The notes under the pieces were generated by a model. It saw nothing but the letters and a program-made list of their open reading frames with translations, ran no database searches and was not told where the DNA came from. From Eubacteriales Family XIII. Incertae Sedis bacterium (lineage in GTDB: Bacteria > Bacillota > Clostridia > Peptostreptococcales > Anaerovoracaceae), in contig JAISKC010000051.1 in the NCBI GenBank assembly GCA_031261345.1, positions 1 to 64,000 of the forward strand: a stretch of DNA of 64,000 bases, given 5' to 3'. Positions 55,199 to 62,852 of the stretch are shown one piece after another; the first letter of the stretch is position 1; the number at the start of each line of letters is the position of its first letter. The translations under genes and the position numbers were made by a program.

Positions 55199-55365
55199 TG
55201 TTTCCCCTTTCGTACTATTATATATTACTATCTATATACCACCTAAAGACATCCATAAATCGCCCTCAGATTTAGTATCTGCATTATCTGTCACAATTAC
55301 CGTCAGTGCTTCTAGTGGAAAAAGCTCGCTCGCCATTTTTGACAGATTTATCCCTTTCCTTGTCA

Positions 55366-55432
55366 TTGCGGGCCTGACCCGACCTGTGCTGGGACGCACC
55401 ATCAGGTGAGTCGCAGTGAATCCAGTCCTTGT
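55366..55432. repeat. Composite palindromic module in the upstream region of the surface gene
   Basis: CATTGCGGGCCTGACCCG followed by the same block as at 3098 and 54770, and AATCCAGTCC at the end. It lies between the surface gene start (55198) and the shared upstream element (55489-55521), so it may lengthen the leader. The gap 55199-55803 holds this module, the shared element and the promoter at 55696; I see no gene in it. Confidence 0.8.
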
Positions 55433-55488
55433 CACTGTCAGTAGATTGCTCCTCAGCCGCAATTTCTTACAAACTGACATCTTATATA

Positions 55489-55521
55489 TTATTTATACCC
55501 AATAATTATGAGTTTAAACCT
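55489..55521 (-). promoter_or_regulatory. Upstream element shared by the two surface genes (second copy)
   Basis: Matches 3481-3513 at about 25 of 33 positions, with the blocks TATACCCAAT and GTTTAAAC. It is about 290 nt from the start codon here, against 90 nt in the left gene; the inserted module at 55366 explains part of the difference. Confidence 0.5.
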
Positions 55522-55695
55522 AAAAAAGCAAAAAATATCGAATTTTACTCATTCTTTACAATATCAAATTGTCAGCTGAACCCCAGTTGTCCCCAAATAT
55601 TGCATCACTATAAGTAAAGAGCCACAAAAAAACAAATGTACTGTATCAAAAAGAATATTAAAAAAAATTACTCAGAAGTTCTTTCGATTAGGCTT

Positions 55696-55724
55696 GACAA
55701 GATATAAATATCATGGTAATATTT
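55696..55724 (+). promoter_or_regulatory. Promoter of the retropepsin pair
   Basis: TTGACA, a 17-nt spacer and TAATAT, 80 nt before the first gene of the pair. Only one base of the -10 box departs from consensus. Confidence 0.7.
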
Positions 55725-55803
55725 CTCAGTAATAGAAAATTATTTTAAAGCGGTGGTCATTGCGATAGCTTACATATGAGAATATACTGAGGGGGATTAC
55801 AAT

Positions 55804-56070
55804 ATGCGACAAAAAAGTTTTAGATGGGCAAGGGTGAATCAAATGTTTCAAGACATGGAGACTGTCAACCAAAAATATTCCGGACAATGGGTGTTTCTGA
55901 TCAACTGCGTGGAGGAAACCAATGGTTCTGTTGTTGGTGGTGAAGTAGTATTGCACAATGAAAATCGCGAAGCCGTACTGCAAAAGATGCCAAAATATGA
56001 ACACGAAAAGAGCTTGACTCTATTCAGATACGCAGGAGACATTCCAAAAGATGTTCACGTGATTCTATGA
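55804..56070 (+). CDS. Small protein paired with aspartic protease, DUF5678-like
   Basis: 88 residues. NQKYSGQWVFLINC, then VVGGEVVLHNENREAVLQKM resembles the small DUF5678-type domain (a W-V-A-L core with a later AxxK-type helix). GAGGGGG precedes the ATG. The gene overlaps the protease gene by 4 nt, so the two are made together. The function is unknown. Confidence 0.65.
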   Translation: MRQKSFRWARVNQMFQDMETVNQKYSGQWVFLINCVEETNGSVVGGEVVLHNENREAVLQKMPKYEHEKSLTLFRYAGDIPKDVHVIL

Positions 56071-56480
56071 AAAGTATCCGTTTAGAATTGAATCTCAATA
56101 CCGGAATTCCAATGGCATATATGAATATTTGGGACAGAAAAAAACAGGACTTTTCACTTATGTATTTGGTAGTGGATACGGGAGCAAGCGTCACAACGTT
56201 ATCAAAGGATTTGCTTCAGCTAGCCGGACACATGATGCCGAACTCTAATAAAAAGAAAATAACTACAGCCAGCGGCGTAGAATTTGTCGATGAAATCATT
56301 CTTGACAAAATCAAACTGGGTGGACTTGAAATGAGCAATATACCAGTATATGCCCACACTTTTCCCGAAGAAAGTTTTTCATCCGGTGTCATAGGTATGA
56401 ATATCCTATCCTGCTTCAATTTAGAGTTTTTATTTGACTCCAATGAACTAATATTGTCATACGAAAATGATGCGGCATGA
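56067..56480 (+). CDS. Retropepsin-like aspartic protease
   Basis: 137 residues, the size of a single retropepsin unit. LVVDTGASVTTLSKDLL is the active-site D-T/S-G motif, and GVIGMNILSCFNLEFLF matches the conserved Gly-x-Asn/Asp-hydrophobic end of the fold. Such single-domain proteases act as dimers; substrates in bacteria are unknown. It has no signal peptide. Confidence 0.82.
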   Translation: MKSIRLELNLNTGIPMAYMNIWDRKKQDFSLMYLVVDTGASVTTLSKDLLQLAGHMMPNSNKKKITTASGVEFVDEIILDKIKLGGLEMSNIPVYAHTFPEESFSSGVIGMNILSCFNLEFLFDSNELILSYENDAA

Positions 56481-56510
56481 AATAGCATAGCGTCGTAGAT
56501 TTGTGCTCAA

Positions 56511-56555
56511 ACCTTGTCGCCAGCGTAATTTCCTATCACGAAGTTTCTCTTTATC
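56511..56555 (-). pseudogene. Duplicated 3' end of the sigma-factor gene
   Basis: 45 nt identical, apart from one base, to 57267-57311. On the minus strand it encodes IKRNFVIGNYAGDKV and the stop, the same as the end of the sigma-factor gene. The sequence upstream of it (56556 on) is unrelated and AT-rich. The DUF4160/DUF2442 pair lies between the two copies. The gap 56481-56693 holds this fragment and the promoter at 56591. Confidence 0.85.
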
Positions 56556-56590
56556 TTGTGGGTGAATATAAAATTTATTTTTTAATTTAC

Positions 56591-56619
56591 TTGACATTGC
56601 ATAGTAATAATTGTATTAT
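56591..56619 (+). promoter_or_regulatory. Promoter of the DUF4160/DUF2442 pair
   Basis: TTGACA, a 17-nt spacer and TATTAT, 75 nt before the DUF4160 start codon. Confidence 0.75.
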
Positions 56620-56693
56620 ATGGTAAATATAGGATACAGGTGAAAACTAATTTACTTTGTCCACAACTCTGTTAAAATAAAGGAGAAATAGTA

Positions 56694-56960
56694 ATGCCCG
56701 AACTGTCAAGATTTTATGGAATAGTAATACGTATATTTTTCTCGGATAATGAGCGTCATCATAAGCCACATATACACGCTTATTACAGTGAACACAAAGC
56801 AACAATCGGAATAGACGGCGAATTACTGGCGGGATCAATTCCGGTCAAGCAATTGAAATTGATTCAGGCTTGGCTTGTCTTACATGAAGACGAACTCTAT
56901 GTGGCATGGGGAAGAGCAATCAGAGATGAGGCGGTGGATAAGATTGAACCGTTGAAGTGA
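56694..56960 (+). CDS. DUF4160 domain protein
   Basis: 88 residues. The family core IRIFFSDNERHHKPHIHAYY is unmistakable, followed by a segment (LLAGSIPVKQLKLIQAWLVL) typical of it. DUF4160 genes are regularly followed by a DUF2442 gene, and the pair behaves like a toxin-antitoxin-type or mobile accessory module; this role is not proven. AAAGGAGAAA precedes the ATG. Confidence 0.88.
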   Translation: MPELSRFYGIVIRIFFSDNERHHKPHIHAYYSEHKATIGIDGELLAGSIPVKQLKLIQAWLVLHEDELYVAWGRAIRDEAVDKIEPLK

Positions 56961-56977
56961 TAAGGGAGATGAGGTTG

Positions 56978-57262
56978 ATGTATATAAAAAATGGGATTGC
57001 GTATGCTGACGATCTCGGCATGGAAATTGAAGTGGCGGCAGTAAAACCGCTTAATGATTACAAACTGCTTGTGACATTTTCAACCAATGAAACAAAGCTT
57101 TATGATTTCAAGCCTCACCTATCACATGACGTATTCAGGCCACTTCGCGACATCAATCTGTTCATGGCTGCACATGTAGGTTTCGGCACCGTCGTCTGGG
57201 ATAATGATTTGGATATTGCTCCCGAGCGCCTGTATGAAGATGGGGAATCAGTCAACGAATAG
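56978..57262 (+). CDS. DUF2442 domain protein
   Basis: 94 residues. The pattern AVKPLNDYKLLVTFSTNETK, then LYDFKPHL and the end VVWDNDLDIAPERLYEDGES is the DUF2442 signature, a small DNA-binding-like fold often taken as the antitoxin-type partner. The frame extends to a GTG at 56957 overlapping the upstream gene; AAGGGAG fits the ATG at 56978. It ends one nt from the converging sigma-factor gene. Confidence 0.85.
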   Translation: MYIKNGIAYADDLGMEIEVAAVKPLNDYKLLVTFSTNETKLYDFKPHLSHDVFRPLRDINLFMAAHVGFGTVVWDNDLDIAPERLYEDGESVNE

Positions 57263-58456
57263 TCAGACCTTGTCACCAGCGTAATTTCCTATCACGAAGT
57301 TTCTCTTTATCGTGAATTCATTGCCATTTTTGTCATTTACCCTGCACACGATTTTGTATTCGCCCTCTTGCTCTTCGTCCGCCATCCTCGTGAGCTCGGC
57401 GTTCAGATCCGCCTCATTACCTGCGAAAATTACTGAGCCATCTGCCGTGTTTTCAATCTCAAAGGATTGTAGAGTTTCCCCCTCCGCGAGACCCGAAAGC
57501 TGCATCCCGTGCGGGTTGATATGCCCACACTCGCAGTCCGCACCCGAGAAAGTTATCAGTCCATCTGCCGTAGCTGCCACCACGGTGTTGGTGCTTACAT
57601 CCGCCACCGGCTGACTGAAACCACCGCTGACCGCTACGCCTCCTGTGATTACTGACGTTGCCAATACGACGCAAACTGCAATCTTCGCCACGCTCAAACC
57701 GCCTACGCCATGCAAACCTGACAGGACGTGCAATCCATGCGCGGCAGGCATCGGCATCGCGTGGATCGCCGTCTGCCAGTTGTTGCCTATCGCCGCCATC
57801 TTCGCGGCCGGCAAAATTTTAATTGATTCAGCCTCAAGAACCCGCCCTAGGACGGTCGATGTAGCAGGAATCGCCATGAGCGCCGCTTTATTCGCCTGTT
57901 CTTCCATTTTTGTCAATTTCTTTTTCAATGTCTTTCTCGCCCCAATCAAGTTTGTGGAAACGGTCTTCACCGACGTTCCCATGATTTCCGAAATTTCTTT
58001 GTAGCTCATCCCCTTGTAGTAATAGAGAATGATCGTCTCGCGTGCAACGTATGAGAGCTCCGTGACCAAGGTGAATAGCTTGTCTCTGAGCGCCTCGTCC
58101 TCCGCGTATTCCTCTGGGAGAAACTCCCTGTCATCCTCGGGAATTTCAACTATCTCGTCCTCCACGAAGGTGGTTTCGGCCTGTGGCTTACGCTTTCTCA
58201 GGATGCGTATGCTGCAAGTTCTAGTAATTTTTTCAATCCATGCGTCTATGGCCTCTGGATTTTTCAGCTTGCATATATGCTTGTACATGAGGATAATCGT
58301 CTCCTGCGTGGCATCCTCAGCATCCTGATAGTTGCCCAATTTCATGTAAGCTGAAAACGCGATGCTTCTCTGCTTGATTTTGCAGAGGTCCTCGAACGCA
58401 TCCACATTCCCCATTTTGGCCTTTTTTGCCAGTTCTACAACTTCAGGTGTCGCCAA
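57263..58456 (-). CDS. ECF-type sigma factor fused to a membrane segment and external domain
   Basis: About 397 residues. Region 2 lies at 15-85 (NYQDAEDATQETIILMYKHI) and region 4 at about 125-185 (LSYVARETIILYYYKGMSYK, then EISEIMGTSVKTVSTNLI). An Ala-rich linker leads to one membrane segment near 258-278 (VAKIAVCVVLATSVITGGVA) and an external domain of about 115 residues with an Ig-like feel (GEYKIVCRVNDKNGNEFTIK). Ordinary ECF factors end after region 4. The extra part may act as a built-in anti-sigma or sensor. The frame opens at TTG 58477; GGGGGAA fits the TTG at 58456. Confidence 0.85.
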   Translation of the reverse strand: MATPEVVELAKKAKMGNVDAFEDLCKIKQRSIAFSAYMKLGNYQDAEDATQETIILMYKHICKLKNPEAIDAWIEKITRTCSIRILRKRKPQAETTFVEDEIVEIPEDDREFLPEEYAEDEALRDKLFTLVTELSYVARETIILYYYKGMSYKEISEIMGTSVKTVSTNLIGARKTLKKKLTKMEEQANKAALMAIPATSTVLGRVLEAESIKILPAAKMAAIGNNWQTAIHAMPMPAAHGLHVLSGLHGVGGLSVAKIAVCVVLATSVITGGVAVSGGFSQPVADVSTNTVVAATADGLITFSGADCECGHINPHGMQLSGLAEGETLQSFEIENTADGSVIFAGNEADLNAELTRMADEEQEGEYKIVCRVNDKNGNEFTIKRNFVIGNYAGDKV

Positions 58457-58596
58457 CGAATTTCCCCCAATATCCAATCCCTATAAGTTACGAGCCGATT
58501 TTCATGTGATGTACTGTATTCTAAGTCTAACTTATTCAGCCGCCTCTTGCAATTTTTCACACCATTTTTTCGCCCCATGACGCTATTACGTGCCGT

Positions 58597-58633
58597 CATA
58601 GTGAGCGTAGCGAAGCAATCCATTGCCATCGTG
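58597..58633. repeat. Palindromic repeat, intergenic copy
   Basis: GTCATAGTGAGCGTAGCGAAGCAATCCATTGCC: the GAGCG...GCGAAGCAATCC layout of the family, with one decayed arm. It lies 5' of the sigma-factor gene. Confidence 0.65.
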
Positions 58634-58716
58634 CAGTAACATTTTAATAAACATTTAACATAGCCTAAATGAAACGGTGTGTTTTCTCTGGTAAAATAGT
58701 GACAAAGCACAGCAGA

Positions 58717-58793
58717 ATTACACAAAGGGACGTTTCGTTTGTGTAAATTGCGATAGGAAAACATTACACAAACGAAACGTCCCCTTGTGTAAT
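58717..58793. repeat. REP-like hairpin upstream of pspC
   Basis: Arms 58717-58746 and 58764-58793 are complementary at 29 of 30 positions (ATTACACAA...GGGACGTTTCG...TTTGTGTAA) around a 17-nt loop. The sequence resembles the GGGACGTTTCG/TTTGTGTAA palindromes that accompany REP-associated tyrosine transposases in other Firmicutes. It ends 20 nt before the PspC start, so it would fold in the mRNA leader. With the repeat at 58597 it accounts for the gap 58478-58813. Confidence 0.8.
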
Positions 58794-58813
58794 ATTGAAA
58801 GTGAGGTTTTGAA

Positions 58814-59014
58814 ATGGCTGAAAAGAAGAGACTGTTTTTGTCCGATACAAACAAGGTGTTTGCCGGTGTCTGCGGAGGCATAGGCGAATATTTTGACATC
58901 GACCCAACGGTGATAAGGGTCATCTGGGTGATTTTGGCGCTCGCATTCGGCTCCGGAATCCTCGCCTACATCATAGCGTGGATAGTAATGCCGAAACGCA
59001 TCCACCGATATTAA
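58814..59014 (+). CDS. PspC domain membrane protein
   Basis: 66 residues. LSDTNKVFAGVCGGIGEYFD is the PspC start, followed by one long hydrophobic segment (VIRVIWVILALAFGSGILAY) and MPKR at the end. Stand-alone PspC proteins are small envelope-stress proteins of unclear role. AAGTGAGG lies before the ATG. It converges on larC with a 4-nt overlap. Confidence 0.9.
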   Translation: MAEKKRLFLSDTNKVFAGVCGGIGEYFDIDPTVIRVIWVILALAFGSGILAYIIAWIVMPKRIHRY

Positions 59015-59841
59015 TATAGCGTGCCTAAGGTGATGCGGACGGCCCCAAGTCTTCCGGTGTCTCTTTTGCCGAAGCCGTAGCCTACCTTTTCGGGAATGAT
59101 AGAAAGAGCTGGGTCAAACTCAGCCCCGAGTCCTTTGATGATGCCGAAGCCCGTCGGCGTAATCATTTCTGTTTCAACCTCTTCATGAATCACCATGGGA
59201 TATCCCGCGTTTTGGCTCATCTCCATGACGGCGGGGACAGGGACGGGTATGACGCCGTGCTGGCAGAGAATCGTTCCGCTTCCGTCGTGAAGCACGCCTG
59301 TGAATATTTTTTCCACGCCCAAAATGTCCACCGCGATTGCGGTCCCCACTATGTCTATTATCGAATCCATCGCGCCGACTTCGTGGAAGGTAACGTCTTC
59401 CGGCGGCAGGCCATGAACCTTCGCCTCGCCTTCAGCTATCACGCGAAAAATACTCACGGCGTAGCCTTTTGATCTCCCAGTAATTGAGCTTTTTTCTATG
59501 AGTTTTTTTATATCCGCGAACGAACGTGAATGGGTGTGGGTGTGCGATGGCTCATCGTAGCTGACAAAATTGTAGGATTTTGGCGCATGCGATGGCAGTT
59601 GTCCCTGCATTACTGAGCCGCCCTCACCTTCGATTATCACGTCGAGATTTGTGCCGTTTATGCCGTTTCTCGCGAACGGGTGCGGCACGAGATCGTAGGG
59701 CTCAGGTACAAATTTGTCGAGCTCTCGCTTGATGTCCAAAACCGAAACGCCAAGGTCAATGAGCGCCCCAAGCGTCATGTCGCCGCTGATCCCGTCGTTA
59801 CATTCGAAATATAAAATTCTGCCGCCATTCTTCTCACTCAT
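59011..59841 (-). CDS. larC: LarC, N-terminal part (nickel insertion into pincer cofactor)
   Basis: About 276 residues. ILYFECNDGISGDMTLGALI opens the protein as in LarC; the His-rich loop SHTHTHSRSFADIKKLIEKS and VTFHEVGAMDSIIDIVGTAI follow. It stops at YGFGKRDTGRLGAVRITLG, where full-length LarC continues into a second domain of about 120-150 residues (LarC2). Only a stop and the converging pspC gene follow. In some bacteria LarC1 and LarC2 are separate or joined by frameshifting. LarC inserts nickel in the last step of cofactor synthesis. ATG 59850 is an alternative start. Confidence 0.88.
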   Translation of the reverse strand: MSEKNGGRILYFECNDGISGDMTLGALIDLGVSVLDIKRELDKFVPEPYDLVPHPFARNGINGTNLDVIIEGEGGSVMQGQLPSHAPKSYNFVSYDEPSHTHTHSRSFADIKKLIEKSSITGRSKGYAVSIFRVIAEGEAKVHGLPPEDVTFHEVGAMDSIIDIVGTAIAVDILGVEKIFTGVLHDGSGTILCQHGVIPVPVPAVMEMSQNAGYPMVIHEEVETEMITPTGFGIIKGLGAEFDPALSIIPEKVGYGFGKRDTGRLGAVRITLGTLY

Positions 59842-59916
59842 ACTATTCATTTTAGCATAATGTCGAGGAAATAAATCGTGTATAATCATAAGTAGGCTTT
59901 TGAAAGGATTAAGTTG

Positions 59917-60162
59917 ATGAAACACACATACAAAACTCAGCGCGTTTGCGCACACAAAATAGATTTTGATGTCGAGGACGGAGTAATTCAGGACGTCAAA
60001 TTCCACGGCGGCTGCAACGGCAATCTCAAGGGCTTGTCCGTGCTCACCCGCGGCATGAAGGTGGAAGATGCAATCGAGAAACTTTCCGGACTGACCTGCG
60101 ACAACAGAGGAACCTCCTGCCCCGATCAGCTGGCGATAGCACTGAGCCAATTATCAAAATAG
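59917..60162 (+). CDS. TSCPD domain protein (TIGR03905 family)
   Basis: 81 residues. HGGCNGNLKGLSVLTRGMKV and the ending RGTSCPDQLAIALSQL define this short family, named for its T-S-C-P-D motif; the same domain occurs at the C-terminus of some ribonucleotide reductases. AAAGGAT precedes the ATG. The gene is divergent from larC, and an intergenic hairpin follows it. Confidence 0.9.
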   Translation: MKHTYKTQRVCAHKIDFDVEDGVIQDVKFHGGCNGNLKGLSVLTRGMKVEDAIEKLSGLTCDNRGTSCPDQLAIALSQLSK

Positions 60163-60169
60163 TGGAAAA

Positions 60170-60236
60170 CGCGTACTATTCGCCAATTCGGTCAAAAAAG
60201 CACCCTCTTTTTTACCGAATTCCGGAATAGTACGCG
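60170..60236. terminator. Long bidirectional hairpin terminator
   Basis: CGCGTACTATTCGCCAATTC pairs with GAATTCCGGAATAGTACGCG; the loop contains CAAAAAAG and CTTTTTT. It closes the TSCPD gene and overlaps the last codons of the converging membrane protein gene. Confidence 0.7.
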
Positions 60237-61885
60237 GACTGCAGGTTCCAACAGTGAAAACGCTTGCTCTCATCGACGTAGGCCCCTTTTCCGTATTCGT
60301 CCGAATATGAATAGTAGCGTTCACGGTGCGATTCTATGCCCCGTTTCGCCATGCCCCTGACATCGGCGTCGGGCGCATTTTCGCCGAGTTCTCGAAGGTA
60401 AGGCAAAACCGCGTCCGACATGTAGCCCAGCATTTCCACATCTATCGTCTTGAGTCGGCCGCTCTCGTAGTGCTCCACATTGTATTTTGCGATGAAGCCA
60501 TCGGAGTTGCTCAGGAACAGGGCCAACGTGAAAGCGACTGCGATGAGCACGATAGGTCTTCCGGCATTGAAAGGCTTTATGTGCCAGACTATGAGAGTAA
60601 TGAAGACCAAAATAAGAAGAACCATAAACCAAAGCGTGTAGACCCTGAGCCGCGAAAGCCCATAGGTTTCAACGTACATGAGCATCTTACTGATGGCAGT
60701 AGCGATGAGCAGAACGGTCAACCCCGAAAGCACGGCCGTCAAAATTCTCAGGCTCTTCGGGTATTCTCCGGCACTTCTCCTCGCAAACAAGTAGGCGGCG
60801 GCGAGGACGATGAGGTTGATAGCCGCCACACCGCAGAGCTCGAAAAACCCTTGCCTTGCGTATTCAGCATAGGTGTATCCCGTCGGCAAGGAGCCGCCAA
60901 AGGCTGAGAACAGATAGCTTCCCATTACTGAGAAAAAAACTACGTACAGCAGATTGAGAATGGCAATCGGAGCAATCACACCGGCCCGCGGAAGACCGTG
61001 TGCTTTTGCAATTCCTTGCGCCAAATCCGCCTCGCTCATGTTTGAAGTCATTCGCTTGTGGGCGTTGCCATAGAGCGCACCGCAGATATAGCAGGCGACA
61101 GGAATCCCAAGAACGAACTTCAGAATGTATTGACCAAGGTGCTCGATATTCAGATAATCGGCGATGTGCGAGGTGAAATACTCGAAGCCCCTGTCCGCAG
61201 AAATGAGCAGCGTTACGATGAGAATGAGCAGGGGAATGGAAATGACGATGCCGACCGCTCCCGAAAGGACGACTTTGCTTCGCCTGCTGCCGCGATTCGC
61301 TCTGCGAAATATGCTGCCGAACAGAGCAGCGAAATTGCAAAATGGCACACAGAAGAATTGGTTCGCCCAATCTCCCAAGATGAAGCCGGAGAGCTTTCCT
61401 GAAATCTCCGTTTTGCAGGAATATGCCAGCCATATGAGGCACGCCGCGAATTCAAAAATCAGTAGGTAAAAATTGATTGGGATGCCGTCGTATAGCGCGA
61501 AGGGCAAAGCGCCGATCAGAGCTACGGCGAGAACCGTGAGGCTCTTTTTATTTTGGCGTATTCCCCGACTTTTCATGTAGATGAGACTCACCGAGATTGC
61601 CAAAATGAAGAAGAGAAATAGCCCAAGTTGCCCACTCTTGTAGGCGGCAAAGCCATTCCACTGCCAGAATAGAAAACCGAGTATGAGCGAGGCGGCCGCG
61701 AGCAATGTGTCGGACGTTGCAAATTCATAGGCCGCCTTCGGAGCCTTCGCATAAGTGTTGTAATGCGGGTTTTCACGCGATTCCGCACCATTTTTTGCGT
61801 CTTGCAACTGCTCCGTGATTTTCAGCTCTTGGGTGCAGTTAATAATGGCAGGGGATTTGCCCCCTGTGTCGGTTTGGCTGTTCAT
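60212..61885 (-). CDS. DUF4153/DUF4173-type polytopic membrane protein
   Basis: 557 residues with about 13 hydrophobic segments. The block TGYTYAEYARQGFFELCGVA in the middle is the most characteristic part and matches DUF4153/DUF4173 proteins. Residues 1-60 are soluble, and the last 90 form a soluble domain (HYESGRLKTIDVEMLGYMSD, then AVLPYLREL). The function is unknown. The last codons lie inside a hairpin terminator. It follows the DUF2975/HTH pair with 16 nt between, so the three may be one operon. Confidence 0.88.
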   Translation of the reverse strand: MNSQTDTGGKSPAIINCTQELKITEQLQDAKNGAESRENPHYNTYAKAPKAAYEFATSDTLLAAASLILGFLFWQWNGFAAYKSGQLGLFLFFILAISVSLIYMKSRGIRQNKKSLTVLAVALIGALPFALYDGIPINFYLLIFEFAACLIWLAYSCKTEISGKLSGFILGDWANQFFCVPFCNFAALFGSIFRRANRGSRRSKVVLSGAVGIVISIPLLILIVTLLISADRGFEYFTSHIADYLNIEHLGQYILKFVLGIPVACYICGALYGNAHKRMTSNMSEADLAQGIAKAHGLPRAGVIAPIAILNLLYVVFFSVMGSYLFSAFGGSLPTGYTYAEYARQGFFELCGVAAINLIVLAAAYLFARRSAGEYPKSLRILTAVLSGLTVLLIATAISKMLMYVETYGLSRLRVYTLWFMVLLILVFITLIVWHIKPFNAGRPIVLIAVAFTLALFLSNSDGFIAKYNVEHYESGRLKTIDVEMLGYMSDAVLPYLRELGENAPDADVRGMAKRGIESHRERYYSYSDEYGKGAYVDESKRFHCWNLQSAYYSGIR

Positions 61886-61901
61886 TTTAGATTTCCTTTC
61901 T

Positions 61902-62114
61902 TTAATCGTCTTTCGTATATTCGAGAATGTCGCCCGGCTGGCAATCTAGGGCTTCACACAGAGCCTCGAGTGTCGAAAATCTGATAGCCTTTGCCTTGTT
62001 GTTCTTCAGTATTGACAAATTTGCGGGTGTGATGCCGATGCGATCAGCGAGTTCACCTGCGGAAATTTTTCTCTTTGCCATGACGATGTCTATGTTGACT
62101 GCAATACCTTTCAT
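61902..62114 (-). CDS. YozG-type helix-turn-helix regulator
   Basis: 70 residues, a bare Cro/CI helix-turn-helix: VNIDIVMAKRKISAGELADR, then IGITPANLSILKNNKAKA and DCQPGDILEYTKDD. This short type is almost always next to a DUF2975 gene, as here (13 nt behind it). The frame extends to 62189, but GGTGAG is placed for the ATG at 62114. Probable target: the palindrome at 62727-62747. Confidence 0.9.
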   Translation of the reverse strand: MKGIAVNIDIVMAKRKISAGELADRIGITPANLSILKNNKAKAIRFSTLEALCEALDCQPGDILEYTKDD

Positions 62115-62127
62115 TTTTCTCACCACC

Positions 62128-62592
62128 CTAAATCGTATAGTCGTTTTCGTCTTTGAGCTGCACGGCGGCAGCAATGACGTTTTTGACAACCCGCAGGATA
62201 AGGCCGAAAAAACAGGCTAACGCTCCTATTACCAAGAAGAAAAAGCTCGTGGCAAATCCCGCTACAAGTGTGGCTATTGCGACTGCGAAACACATCCATG
62301 AAATGGTGCGTAGCAGTCGGACATTTTTTTCGGTAAATACGTTGCCGTTTTTGATATTGGCCAAAAGTCTATTAAGTGAGAACAAGGCGATAAGGGCCAA
62401 AAGACAGCAGATGATGAAAATGGCGATGATCAGAGGTATGTGATCGTTCATCTGTGCCGTTACATATCCGTCTTCGCCGAAAAGGCCTTTTCGCAGTGCA
62501 ATTGGAAACGCAATCGCCGCAGCAAATACCAAAACGATGGCAATCTTCGTGCAGACGAGCGATAATGTCAAACTTTTGTCGGTATTCCACAT
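62128..62592 (-). CDS. DUF2975 membrane protein
   Basis: About 154 residues with four membrane segments; the cytoplasmic loop LLANIKNGNVFTEKNVRLLR is the DUF2975 mark. GGAGGAA precedes the ATG at 62592; the longer frame from 62652 is not used. Its role is unknown. It is the first gene of a short operon with the HTH regulator. Confidence 0.9.
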   Translation of the reverse strand: MWNTDKSLTLSLVCTKIAIVLVFAAAIAFPIALRKGLFGEDGYVTAQMNDHIPLIIAIFIICCLLALIALFSLNRLLANIKNGNVFTEKNVRLLRTISWMCFAVAIATLVAGFATSFFFLVIGALACFFGLILRVVKNVIAAAVQLKDENDYTI

Positions 62593-62692
62593 TTGAATTC
62601 CTCCGAACTTGAATTCTTCCAACTGTAGCGATTTGAAATCAATATCCTTCAACTCGCCAACTCTTCCCTGATGTTATTGTTCTACCAATTAA

Positions 62693-62721
62693 ACATTATC
62701 ACGGCATTTATCGCTTGTCAA
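62693..62721 (-). promoter_or_regulatory. Promoter of the DUF2975/HTH operon
   Basis: On the minus strand TTGACA (62716-62721), a 17-nt spacer and TAATGT (62693-62698). The spacer contains a half site of the neighbouring palindrome (ATTTATCG at 62706-62713). Confidence 0.65.
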
Positions 62722-62726
62722 CAATA

Positions 62727-62747
62727 ATTTATCGATAAACGATAAAT
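62727..62747. promoter_or_regulatory. Candidate operator of the DUF2975/HTH operon
   Basis: ATTTATCG-ATAAA-CGATAAAT, a perfect inverted repeat with 8-bp arms, just upstream of the -35 box, with a third half site inside the promoter. The HTH protein of the operon is the likely ligand. Confidence 0.6.
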
Positions 62748-62781
62748 TATATTATTTTAGAATTGCTGTGAAGTGGCAAAG

Positions 62782-62847
62782 CTCGGGAAATCGTCGATAT
62801 GCGTAGTTTTTTGCCCGTTTTTCTACGGAAATCGACGGTTTCCCGAG
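62782..62847. terminator. Long hairpin terminator behind larB
   Basis: CTCGGGAAATCGTCGATATG pairs with CGGAAATCGACGGTTTCCCGAG over a loop with T runs. Its arms are close to those of the hairpin at 30828-30897, so the two belong to one family. Confidence 0.7.
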
Positions 62848-62852
62848 GTGGG

